11,684 bases of DNA. Source: Pigoraptor vietnamica. Its lineage: Eukaryota > Opisthokonta > Filasterea. The position numbers and the translations under genes were made by a program. Numbering within the stretch: the stretch's first letter is position 1; each line of letters begins with the position of its first letter. Under the pieces are notes generated by a model that did not search any database, was not told where the DNA came from, and worked only from the letters and a program-made list of their open reading frames with translations. Shown here in pieces: positions 1-9,594 of the stretch. The DNA lies in assembly GCA_943704525.1 (NCBI GenBank), contig CALSCQ010002176.1:1-11684 (forward strand), read 5' to 3'.

Positions 1-50
1 CCCCCAACACACTCCACACAACACACACGCACACGCACACACACTCACAG
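1..50 (+). repeat. CA-rich 3' end of an intron of the SPX transporter gene
   Basis: A C- and CA-rich stretch ending in ACTCACAG directly before the SPX coding frame opens at 51. It is read as the 3' end of an intron whose donor lies left of the window, because the SPX domain is otherwise missing its first helix. Confidence 0.6.
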
Positions 51-3000
51 CTCGAAATGCTCAAGGTCGACAATTTCTTCAAAGACAAACTGGCCGAGTG
101 CCAGCGAGAACTCGGCGCACTCTCAGCCACTCTCCCTCCCGCCACCGCGCGCCAAAGCACCTCTCTTCCCGCCACTTCACGAGCCTCTCTTCCCGCCAAT
201 TCCGGATCAATGCCCACGGTGCGCACAAGCATATCGATCATCGTCAGTCCTCTCTCGGCGACGGCGGTTAATATCACGTCAGACATCACGCCGCCGCTTT
301 CTGCAAAGAGCAAGGAAGTCCCTTCGCTGCTTCCCCTCTTCGTGGCGCCGACTGTGGCGAACGCGACGGGTGACGGGGAGACGGCGGCGCGGGTGCTTGC
401 GCTGTACGGTGTGTTGCAGTCACTCGAGAGCTACCGCATGTTCAATTTTCAGGCGCTACGAAAGATTGTCAAAAAGTATGACAAGGTCGCGGGGGTGGGT
501 TGGAGTGTCATGCCATTGCCTCCATTGCTGTTCCTCCTGGTGTCCGTCAGAGCTGGGCGGCTGTGCTCGTCCCCGTGTTAAAGTGCTCGTAGACGTCTTT
601 GTAACGAAACGTGACATGTGTCGTTTGTGGTCGTATGTGCCGTTTCAGATACGGATGTCCCGTGTGTTTGCATCATCCTCTCATCGCAATGCCCCGTTAG
701 GCCTCCGAGACGCCGTCCTTCCTTGCGCGTCTGGACGCCCTCGACTTCAACTCGGAAGGCGCCGTGGCGCTCCAAAAGGCCCTGTCCACCGCCGAGGAAC
801 TGCACCGGACACTCGGCGACGGCGGTTGCATTCGGCTCAAGACCATCGAGGTGCAGGCGCGGCGGCAGAAGAAAGTGCGCGGGTCGAAACACGACGGTGA
901 GTTGCGTGGTCGTCATATGCTGTAAGCTGTTAGCGAAACTGCGCGCTGTCTCTTCAACATACCACCCGTATTTGAGAAAAGCCTTTTGTCGCCCACACCT
1001 TCATTCACCCAAGCCACACAGAGCTTGCCTTGCAGCAGTAAATCCCCTCCCGTGTTGACGAAGGTCCTTCCGTCGTAGTGCTCAAGCCCATTCCGCTCGC
1101 CCTCGCCGTCGTCGCCTACCTCACCCTCTACTTTGCGCCCTTCTGGAACGACGCCTCCCACTTCCAAGCCCGCCGGTGTCTCGCCATGCTCGTCGCCGTT
1201 ACGCTCTGCTGGGTCACCGAGGCCGTTCCGCACTACGTCGCATCACTCGCTGTCCCCTTCATCACGGTGATCACGGGCATTATACCAGGACAGGACGCCG
1301 CCACCGCTGCGTCGACGGTGTTCTCGAAGATGTTCGACTCGACCCTCGCCATGGTCCTCGGAGGTACGACGACTGCGTGTGTGCCTGCGTGCGTGCACTT
1401 TGTGTTGCGCGATGCAAATTGTGTCCGTGGCTTATCTCGCGTACATAGTGTGCGACAACGACTGTGTACCTTTGCTCAAATTGTTTGAGATAAGGGAACA
1501 GTGCAAAGATTTCGCAGCCATTTATACGCCCCTCGCCGCACGCACAACGCAGGCTTCTCGATATCGGCGGCGTTCTCCAAGCACCAGCACGAAATGCGCG
1601 TCGCCGCCTTTCTCCAGCGCTGGACCGGCACGCGGCCGAAGCTCTTTCTGCTGTGCTTTATATTCCTTTGCGCCACACTCTCCATGTTCATTAGGTGGGT
1701 GTCGGCGTTGGTTGTTGGCGTCCATTAACTTCCGATGTGTGCGCACAGTATGTGTTGTGTCTGCTTTCGATTGTTTGTCGTTTGCGTGCGCACAGTATGT
1801 GTGTGTGTGCTTTCGATTGTTCGGTATTTGTCCGTGTACGCACGCAAGCAGCACGTCTGACGATGCGACGACGCCCTCTCTTTCTCGCAGCAACATTGCG
1901 GCGGCTGTCCTGTGCACCGCAGTCATCGCGCCCGTCGCACGTGACCTTCCCTCCGGCAGCCGCTACGCGCGCACGCTCATACTCGCGCTGGCCTTCGCCT
2001 GCAACATTGGCGGAATGCTCAGCCCCATTTCGTCGCCTCAGAACAGCGTGGTCGTGGGCATTGTCAGCGACCAGTACCCGGACGAAACGCTCTCGTTCGG
2101 CACGTGGATCATGGTGCGTGCGCGCCCTCTGCGAACCGAAGATTACTGTACAGTCGATTTCCCCTCTTCAAGCCATTACACCTTCCCTCTCCTCTGCGCC
2201 CCATAAGGTCACAATCGCTGCCGCCCGTGTTCGCTTGCTGACCTTTCGCCCGCACGCAGGCGTCGATACCGTTCTGCACCGTCGCGCTCTTCGTCCTGTG
2301 GGGTTATCTCCTCCTGGTGTGTCGGCCCAACGACATCGACGCCGTCCCCCCAATTCATTGGGACCCGCGCCCCCTCACGAGGGAGGGCATGGCGGTGCTC
2401 GGCGTGTCGGGCGTCACCGTAATTCTGTGGTCGACATTGACGGAGACGGAGGGCTTTTTCGGCAGCATGGGCACGGTTGCGCTTATTCCCATTCTCGCGT
2501 TTTTCGGGACGGGCGTGCTTCGCAAGAGCGACTTTAACGCGTTCCAGTGGCACCTCGTGTACCTTATCGCGGGCGGCAATGTGCTTGGCGAGGCGATCAA
2601 CGCGAGTGGGCTGCTTGACATGATCGCGAACAAGTTGGAGCCGCTGCTGGAGGTGCGTGGGAGGCGTGTGTGAAAGGATGCGTGCACGCATTACTTTGTA
2701 TTCTCTTTTTTGCTTGTCGGGACGCCCGCGTGCATACTTTGTTGCGCCGTGTGTTACTATTTGTCTCACCCTTTGGCTTGTTCTCCGCACGAAGGGCAAG
2801 AGCGAGTGGATGTCCCTCTTCCTCGTGGCGACCTTCGTGCTCCTCGTGACGACGTGCGTCTCGCACACAGTTGCCGCCATTGTCCTCATGCCGATTATCG
2901 CGCGTATCGGCTACGACCTCGACCTCTTCCTGTTCCTCGTGATGGACGCCGCGTTCATGGACTCTGCGTCGATGGCGCTTCCCATGTCGTCGTTCCCCAA

Positions 3001-3148
3001 CGCCAACGCGCTCTCCATCGACGACGACTACGGAAGGCCCTTCCTGCGCTCGTGGGACTACATACGCTTCGGAGGGCCGTTTTCTGTGGTGCTGTTGGTG
3101 CTCATGAGCTCGTGGGGGTTTGTCATTCTCAACGGGCTCTTCGGCTAA
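51..3148 (+). CDS. SPX-domain SLC13-type phosphate/anion transporter, 5' partial, 7 exons
   Basis: Exons: 51-494, 701-896, 1079-1363, 1553-1694, 1891-2113, 2260-2652, 2795-3148 (TAA); 2037 nt, 678 residues visible. All introns are GT-AG (142-206 nt) and every junction keeps frame. Residues 1-24 and about 107-210 are two parts of an SPX domain (FFKDKLAEC; LESYRMFNFQALRKIVKKYDK; FLARLDALDF), separated by a Ser/Thr/Pro-rich insert of about 80 residues. The helix with KIVKKYDK carries lysines known in the family to bind inositol pyrophosphates. From about residue 214 follows a polytopic SLC13/DASS-like membrane domain with FISNIAAAVL, GGMLSPISSPQN, FGTGVL and ALPMSSFPNANAL. This order is that of yeast Pho87/Pho90/Pho91, so sodium- or proton-coupled phosphate uptake at plasma or vacuolar membrane, gated by SPX, is inferred. 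The ATG at 57 is not the start: the N-terminal SPX helix is missing and an acceptor (CACAG) ends at 50. Exon 3 could instead start at 1064 (five more residues, same frame). Substrate is not provable here. Confidence 0.92.
1739..1832 (+). repeat. 47-bp tandem duplication inside intron 4 of the SPX transporter
   Basis: Two adjacent copies, 1739-1785 and 1786-about 1832, both begin GTGCGCACAGTATGTG and share TGCTTTCGATTGTT. They differ by a few substitutions and a one-base gap. The unit lies wholly in the intron 1695-1890, so it does not change the protein. Confidence 0.75.
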
Positions 3149-4735
3149 ACATAGTAAACATGTGTAACACTCGGTCACTTGTGACTCTGACTCAGGATTA
3201 TCAGAGCGATGATTGCCCCGCGAACTGCTGTCGAAATCAACTCTCGGACACCATAACTGAAATGCAAGAGTGTGCTTGCTGAAATTCTGGTCGGCAGCTC
3301 AGTGTATGCCGGTTTCTCGCGGGGCGGTTGCTCCTGTTCGTGTGTTAGACTGGCGGACAAGGTGGCTGTTACCTGTCCAGACAGTCGGCGTCCAATGCCA
3401 AACAGCCCCGGAATGTTCCACATCCACACACGGCACAAGCCGCAAGACGTCACAGTTGCAACGAACGCGCAGAACGGGCATCGAAGGTGCGAACTCGCGC
3501 ACAAAACGCAGAGAACAAAGAGAGACTTCGCAGTCGCACTACTCTCACTGGGCAATTAGGGCACGAGCGCCGGCAAAGTTTGAGCCGGCCAGTCACCGGC
3601 TGGAGGCACACCCTTCAACACTGCACTCTCACCCTGACGAAACTGGTCGCAGAACGGCTTAATCTCCAGTGCCTCACGCGACGATTTGCCAAGCCGTGTG
3701 CGGAGACGTGAAGTGCCGTCATTGCACAGCTTCAAGGCGTTCTTCAGTTCTCGTCTTCGTGGCTGACTCACCGCCCGGCCTCTGTCCGATCTCCCCGGGT
3801 CCGCAAAGTTAACACGCGATTCCTTCGTCGGTTGCGGCGTTCCGGCAGCGAATCTACCGACACTAGTCGCCGCATTGTCCCACCACGGTCGAGAGTCGCA
3901 GCGTGAGAGCAGGACGGGGCTCTGGGCACATACAACGTTGGGTTCGATAACCGCCACCACTCAATCCGGCGACTTACCGGCCGTCAGCACAATCGCCCGT
4001 CGACGCACGCCCGCACTCGAGGATGCCGGACGCCGTGGGAGTAATGGACGACAACGTCGCCGTGCCCGCACACACGCACGACGTGATTATGATTGACGGC
4101 GCGCTTGCCGTGAAGTCCGCAAGTCCCACGAAGGGCACACGCGGCGATTCAAAGTGAGTGACGCCGTCACGTGTAGACAGCGTCAGTTTGTTGGGATGCC
4201 GTAGGGAGAACGTTACGCCTGTGTACAACGGCAGTGATTGAACGTCTAAGACGCGAGCACCCGGCTACATTCGTGGCGGCTGCTAACCGATGTGTACGGA
4301 CACACAGCGCCAGTGGCCTGCGTGAAGGGGCGTCGGTGGAGGCAGCGCGACACGCGGCACTCGCGCGTCCCGCAGAGCGCACGTTCAGGGAAGACACCCT
4401 TCACATCTACCGCAGGCACCGCGCAAGCTCAAACCCCTTCGCCTGACACTGAGGCAGCGCGCCCAATACACGTTACCGCGACTTACCTTTTGTGCAATCT
4501 GATGTGCGGCTGGAAGGACTGGAGCGGCACAGCGCCACTACGTCTCTCCTACATCTCTGCGCGTTGTCACTTTCGGGGACAAAGGCGGGTTCTTGCGTCA
4601 CTACGCCTGCCCAAAACGATACACGCGCGCACAGACGACAGCAGAACAGCAAGGTTTTCGCACGTGACTTGTACGCGCGAGTACCACTCGATAGCCGAGT
4701 GGCAGTCGTCTGCGATTCCTGTTAACGAGATCGCT
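3149..4735. other. Interval between the SPX transporter and the MFS gene, no confident gene
   Basis: About 1.6 kb between the stop of the plus-strand SPX transporter and the stop of the minus-strand MFS transporter. It should hold both 3' UTRs. Open frames are short and match no family I recognise. Base composition resembles the neighbours. No AATAAA-type polyadenylation signal stands out, and no tRNA or transposon was recognised. The minus strand has several good splice-like sites (GTAAGTCGC twice, at 4486 and 3977 going down; GTGAGTCAG near 3772), which raise the possibility of a further spliced gene, listed separately. Confidence 0.6.
3978..4606 (-). CDS. Tentative two-exon coding segment, unknown protein
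   Basis: I do not recognise this protein. On the minus strand, exon 4606-4487 (after TTTTGGGCAG, before GTAAGT) and exon 4218-3978 (after TTGTACACAG, before GTAAGT) are both open and join in phase 1, giving about 120 residues with no stop across a 268-nt GT-AG intron. The second exon looks beta-rich and has several cysteines (SCVCAGTATL, ECGRASTGDC), as in secreted or surface proteins, but no named domain is visible. A further open stretch at 3955-3773, after an acceptor-like CCCAG and before GTGAGT, could continue it. No start, stop or complete structure could be built, the region contains no family motif, and its donors differ from the GTGNGT type of the sure genes. It may be chance open frame or a decayed fragment. 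Confidence 0.22.
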
Positions 4736-6556
4736 TCATTCCGGCACATCCGGGGGATCGCCAGCGAGGAGTGCGCGCGACTCGTCGTTGGCACCCGCAG
4801 CCGAAACAGCGCGTTGTGCGTCGCGCTTGAGCGAAAAAATGCTCCCGAGAAAGATAACGGACGACAACACGTAGAAGCCTGCGCATGGGGGGCACCCGAG
4901 GTCACAGTCAGCAAGTGACACGCTTCACTCCATGCGCCCACACGCTTGCTTTAGAATACAAAAGCATTTCGCGCACTTGGCCTAGCACACAACCGCCAAC
5001 TACCCCCGTATGCGCACCAAAGGAGCAGCACAGCGCTTCGCGCCAATACCAACGAGCCCATACGCCCATGGCCATTAGACCTGCGAGTACCCACCGGGGT
5101 AGATGATGAGCAGTGCGACCGTGAGGCTGCTCGCGGACTCTATCGGCGGCACGAGCACGTTCGCATTCCCGCCAACATTGTTGATAACGAACGAGTAAAT
5201 GGAAACGGCCGTGGCGCACATGGGAGCGGGGACGAGCTCGACGACGACGGCCAGTGTGACCCCAATCCACATCTCCCCAACCACGTAACCGGGGAGTAAC
5301 ACCACAAAGTTGTACGGGTACGGCAGCAGCATGACGCCCGCAGCGAACGGCGCGCCCGCAAGCTGGCTGAGCACGAGCACCCACACGCGCCGGTGAAGGG
5401 CGCCGTTGCGACCGACCCTGTCGGCGATGATGCCGCCGAGCGCAGCGCCTATCGAACCCCCGACCGGCGGAATCCACGCCATCCACACGCCAATGTCGTC
5501 CTTGGGAATGTCCCGGTGCACGTGGAGGTACTGCTGCGTGTTGAGCGCCCACACGTAACCCGCCGCGTTGCGAATGGCGCCGGCGACGACCAGCACGACG
5601 AGCGAGCGCGCGGTGAAGAAGAAGCGCACGGACTCCCACAGCGAATAGCGCCGCGACGTGGGCGCAGCGCGCACGTTAGATCCTACAGCCGCGTCCACGT
5701 CATCTCGAGCACGGATGTCACGTGAGGACAGCGACTCTTTCCCCTCTGTCGAACGCGCGTCGTCGCAATCGGTGGGGTCCACGACGGAAACTTCGTCGAC
5801 GCCGTCATAAAAATCGCCCACGCTCGAGTAGCCCTTTCGCCCGATCGCCCCTTGTTTTTTTCGCTCTCCCGTTGACCCATTTGCCGTTTTCGCCCCCTTG
5901 TCGCCCCTTCGCGGCTCACGTATCGTGAAGTAGACAAGCGGTGCGAGGAGAGCGCCCGGCGCACCCGCGGCATAAAAGGCCACTCGCCACGGCGAAATAA
6001 AGTTGCCGAACACGTACGACATGCCGTACCCGACATAGAGACCCGACGTGTACACGCCTAGCGCCGTGGAAAGGTGCCGCGCGGGAAAGCATTCAGCTAG
6101 CAGCCCTGCGTTGACAGAGAGGGCGCCAGATTGGCCGATCCCCATGAGTGCACGCAGGAGGACGAGCTGCCAGTACTTCGTCGCGGCACCGGAGAGGGCC
6201 GTTGCGCCGCACCACAGCGCAACGGAGAGTGAGAGAATGAGCGGGCGGTCGCCGACGTCTGCCCAGTGGCCGATGGGAATTCCGGCGATAGTGAAAATGA
6301 CTATGAAGACGGGGCCGGCGAGTATCTGTGGGATACGAGAAAGAGAGCGAGCATGAGTTCGACAGAGTCGCTGTTGGCGCACTGTAGCAATGTGCAGTTG
6401 CTTCGCGTCCAATCCCACATTTTAGCACGCATATTCGCACCAGTCACGCCACGGACACACTTGCACGCACTTCTTTTGTTTGCGGGGGATTTGTAACACA
6501 CACACACACACACACAACACACACACACACACACATACACACACACACACACACAC

Positions 6557-6595
<39 letters not shown>

Positions 6596-6872
6596 CACAC
6601 ACACACACACACGCACACACAATGAAGCATCCGCGCCCTTTTTTCGCTGTAGTGATCCAGTGCAACCAACAGCCCCGCACACGCACCTGGTATTCGAAGC
6701 CACCGCCCTCTCCGTCCCCAAAGCCGACGTCCCTTTCAATGTCCGCGCTCACAGTGCCCAGAAGATAGCGGTCGAGTGTGTTGACGAGAAACGTGAGCGT
6801 CATGACGAGCAAGACATACAGCGCATAGCCGCCGCCCGCCGACGCCACGAGGCCACGCACGCACCCTGCCAT
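4736..6872 (-). CDS. Spinster-like major facilitator superfamily transporter, 3 exons, complete
   Basis: Exons on the minus strand: 6872-6687, 6325-5095, 4878-4736 (TGA); 1560 nt, 519 residues. Intron 1 (361 nt) is phase 0 and intron 2 (216 nt) is phase 1; its GTGGGT donor joins YPG to FYVLSS and completes the last membrane helix. The start at 6872 is the first ATG ahead of helix 1. Helix 1 carries LDRY (33-36), typical of spinster-type carriers. An MFS motif A lies after helix 2 (GHWADVGDR, 81-89), and its partner sits in the second half (GGIIADRVGRN, about 359-369). About 90 hydrophilic residues (about 200-290), rich in acidic residues and lysine, form the central loop between helices 6 and 7, longer than in many MFS proteins. 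Animal spinster proteins move lysophospholipid or sphingosine phosphate at lysosomal or plasma membranes; the substrate here is unknown. Other MFS subfamilies are not fully excluded. Confidence 0.92.
6495..6623. repeat. Compound (CA)n microsatellite in intron 1 of the MFS gene
   Basis: About 129 bases of almost pure CA dinucleotide, interrupted by AACAC, ATAC and CCACGC steps. It lies inside intron 6686-6326 of the minus-strand transporter, where the sense strand reads (TG)n shortly after the GTGCGT donor. Translated frames across it are strings of Thr-His or Cys-Val and are not coding. Confidence 0.95.
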
Positions 6873-7119
6873 TCTCCTTTCAGAGACAACGCTATCGAGA
6901 CATGGTCGAGAGAAGGAAAGCGCTGTTGTGAAAGGTACTCGAAAAGAAAAGACGAAAAAACTGAACCACTGTCGCGATCATCACCTGGACTGTCTGGACA
7001 TTCGATCATTTGTGTCCACTGACACGCCCTTGCTGACAGCCGGCGGTGTTTTTGAACGACTCCTTCGTCCATTTTCAGCACCAGCGCATGTCGCCATACG
7101 TCCCTTCAACAAAGAAGCC
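6873..7119. promoter_or_regulatory. Divergent intergenic region between MFS gene and F-box/LRR gene
   Basis: The 247 bases separate the start codons of two divergent genes, so both 5' UTRs and core promoters should lie here, unless transcription begins inside neighbours. No TATA box or repeated operator-like element is evident; there is an A-rich stretch (about 6939-6962). The role is inferred from position only. Confidence 0.45.
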
Positions 7120-8883
7120 ATGTCGGACGTCGTCGCCAGCTTCAATTCGCTCCCCGCGGAGGTCGTCGTGGAGCACATCGTCCCCTTTCTCACGAACGCG
7201 GCCGTGTGCCGCCTCGCCAAAGTCAACACCTCCGTCGCTTTCTCTCGAACGAACGCGTGCTCTACCTCTGGCCGCTCTACGAGAAGAAGTACTTTCACGA
7301 CGCCGAGTTTCGTCGCGAGTTTGCTGCATGGCTCCCGACGGACCGCCATTCGTTGCGGGTAAGGATTATGGGCCCGTCAGCCCGACACGTCGGCGTTCGA
7401 AGGGGTGCACGAGATCGACCTCCACGATGGCGGTGAAACGTACAGTTGGCCTCATCCTTCGCCCGCTAACCTCGAGTGTCTTCGGGGAGTGCGTGTGGTG
7501 CGGCTGCGTAACTTGGGGGCCGACGCATGACGCAACGCCGTTGGAGGATGCGTCGTCGCTGTGCATTGACAGTCTGGACCCGAGTGTTCGCTTGCCTTCG
7601 TTTGCGCGGCTCTCGAAGTTCGAGGCGCACCTTGTTTGTGGCCGGTACGACGTTCAACGCGAATTACTCTCCGCTCGCGTCCGTGCGGACCGTCGTCATG
7701 CAGGGAAGCGCGTTTGTCGCCATTCCCGCCGCGCTCGGTCGCGTTCACCGCCTGGATTTGTCTTTCTCGAGGGGCCTTGTTGACGTGTCTGCGGCTGCTG
7801 GCGTGCACACGCTGATTCTGCGCGACTGCGACAACGTGGTCGACGTTTCGGCGTTGGGCAATGTCCACTCGCTCGATTTGTCGAAGCTAGGCTATCACTG
7901 GCACCGCATTGGCTTGGTGAGGGATGTGTCGGCGCTCGGAAACGTGCACACGCTCGACCTTAGCCTGAACGACAGTGAATACCTTCGCGCCACCGAGCAC
8001 CTGTGTAACAACAACCGGCTCGATCTCTCGGTTCCTGGTGTATATGGGCTGTGGATGCCCAGCGGCCCGGTGCGTGCCCATACTGTGTTGTGCGATGGTT
8101 GGGACATTGACGTCGACGCTCTCGCGTGCGTGCACACGCTCAGGGCCGATAACGTGGATTTGCGCGGGGATCTGCGATCGCTGTCCGGCGCTCACAGCCT
8201 CGTCCTCTCCCTCTCGAACGTGACGGACGTGTCGGCACTTGGCACGGTGCATTCGCTGGACCTTTCCAACTGCGAAGGTGTGCGCGATGTCTCGGCACTT
8301 GGGGGTGTCCATTTTTTGTCGCTGGATGGCTGCGAGAACGTCAAGGACCTCTCTGCGTTGGGTGGCGTCCACACTCTGTCTGCCTCTAAGTCGGGTGCCA
8401 CAAAGTTACCGCGCGTTGCCCGCAATCATTTCTTGGATCTCTCGGGCACGCGTGTTCGCGACGTTTCCGCACTCGGCAGCGTTCATACCCTCAATCTTCA
8501 GAGCTGTCGCCGGGTCGAGGATGTCTCGGCTCTTGGGCGCGTTCACCGCCTCGATCTCACAATGTGTCGGAACGTCACCGATGTGTCCGCTCTTGGGGGC
8601 GTCCACACGCTGATACTCCCACGTTGCCGGAAGGTTCGGGACGTGTCGGCACTTGGTGGAGTCAGTCCACTTGTTAAGTTTGGAGCGCTGCAAAAAGTGT
8701 CGGACGTGTCGTCGCTCGGCGGTGTGCACACGCTCGACGTTTCCGGCTGCAAATCTGTGAAGGAATCTTTCGCCTCTGTCTCGCGTGACGGTACTGCGCC
8801 TATGTAGATCCGATTACGGTCTATGGGTGTGGGATTTGGACTTGTCGGTGCTAACTGACGTGCGCCGGTTTACCACGTATTAA
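7120..8883 (+). pseudogene. F-box plus leucine-rich-repeat protein gene, broken by about five frameshifts
   Basis: The start ATG at 7120 (GCCATG context) opens an F-box: LPAEVVVEHIVPFL then CRLAKVN. The F-box continues in another frame with FLSNERVLYLWPLYEKKYF, so one base is missing near 7230. Further frame changes are needed near 7359-7368 (one base gained), before the in-frame TGA at 7528 (one gained), near 7631-7640 (one lost), and near 8765, where the LRR pattern (LSPLSRVTVLRL) resumes in a third frame to the TAA at 8881. From about 7730 to 8764 one frame holds about 15 leucine-rich repeats of 20 residues, consensus DVSALGxVHTLxLxxCxxV. F-box/LRR proteins are normally SCF ubiquitin-ligase substrate receptors. 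The intact frame 7527-8807 (426 residues) begins with about 35 residues that are an out-of-frame reading. The two neighbouring transporters show no frameshifts, so decay is more likely than poor sequence, but assembly error is possible. Confidence 0.8.
7730..8764 (+). repeat. Tandem 60-bp coding repeats (20-residue LRR array)
   Basis: About 15 tandem copies, each near 60 bp, encode D-V-S-A-L-G-x-V-H-T-L-x-L-x-x-C-x-x-V-x. Some units are expanded or degenerate (around 7885-7915, 7975-8160 and 8385-8440). Repeats are more diverged at the array start and most regular between 8220 and 8650. The array is within the broken F-box/LRR gene. Confidence 0.9.
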
Positions 8884-9594
8884 CAGTTGAAATACACACG
8901 CGGTTTTTTTGAGGCCGCCGACACAACATTTACTGTTCGTTTTTTTTTGTTTTTGTTTTCTGCATCAGATGTCAAATCTTATGCAAACAATCGAGCATTA
9001 TTGACACCAAAGCAACTGACCCTGTCACCCAGCCGATGCCTCTCTTCCCTTTGAATCCGCTGTAGTTTGCAGGCGTTTGCATCACCCGCTCAGGGGTCCG
9101 ACAAGGTGCACCGGAAATGCTTTACGCGATCACGGTTGGAGCGGGACGCGGGTCCATACATAAGGAGGTGGCCATGCGACAAGCTGGGATCTGATGGGTT
9201 CGCCTGCCCAACCCTCGATGCCACGGCTTCCAATGCTCCTCTGTCAGTCAGGGCAACATAGCCGATACTCCCCAGGCCTAAACCGAGACAGTTCCTGGTG
9301 GGAAAAGAAAAGTCCATGCGACGGCCCACTCATTACAGCCATCAGGTGGACAGTCGCGCTGTCAACCCGGTCACAGGTTCACGAAATCGATACAAGACAA
9401 CGCAGATGCCTTTGTATTGCCTAGGCTTAGCCAAGCAGAATTATAGATGTCGCACACAGTCACTCCACCATTCGGCGTTCTTGCAGGCGACTGAAAAGAA
9501 AATACCAACGGTCACCACAGGGGGAAAAAAAAAACGGCAAACGAAGCGCACGCACGCACAAGCGACACGCTCTCCCGCGACAACTGAGGCGCCG
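8884..9594. other. Intergenic region between convergent genes, no gene seen
   Basis: About 0.7 kb between the end of the F-box/LRR pseudogene and the stop of the minus-strand bHLH gene. It contains a T-rich run (about 8938-8960) and an A-run near 9527-9536. Open frames on both strands are short, lack domain-like sequence and keep no family motif. It should carry the 3' UTRs and polyadenylation sites of both neighbours, but I could not place these. Confidence 0.65.

Noticed and set aside
618-1058. 146-residue plus-strand frame overlapping SPX exon 2
   Set aside because: It reads exon 2 (701-896) out of frame and continues through two introns; the correct frame has SPX motifs.
2209-3178. Long minus-strand frames opposite the SPX transporter
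   Set aside because: They are antisense to exons 6 and 7 and rich in His/Arg/Glu as expected from the complement of membrane-helix codons.
3583-3602. Hairpin AGCCGG / CCGGCT with a short loop
   Set aside because: Six paired bases are expected by chance in GC-rich DNA, and no T-run, terminator or structured-RNA context is present.
3935-3960. tRNA B-box-like GGTTCGATAACC
   Set aside because: The flanks cannot form a five-pair T-stem and no A box, D arm or acceptor stem is found at suitable distance.
4292-4918. 208-residue open frame on the plus strand
   Set aside because: It runs through the final MFS exon in antisense and has an Arg/Thr-rich composition with no recognisable motif.
6480-6740. 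Cys/Val- or Thr/His-repeat proteins across the CA tract
   Set aside because: They are translations of a dinucleotide microsatellite inside a clear GT-AG intron.
7527-8807. A self-contained 426-residue LRR gene starting at 7527
   Set aside because: Its first 35 or so residues are an out-of-frame reading of sequence that carries F-box/LRR coding in other frames, so it is part of the larger broken gene.
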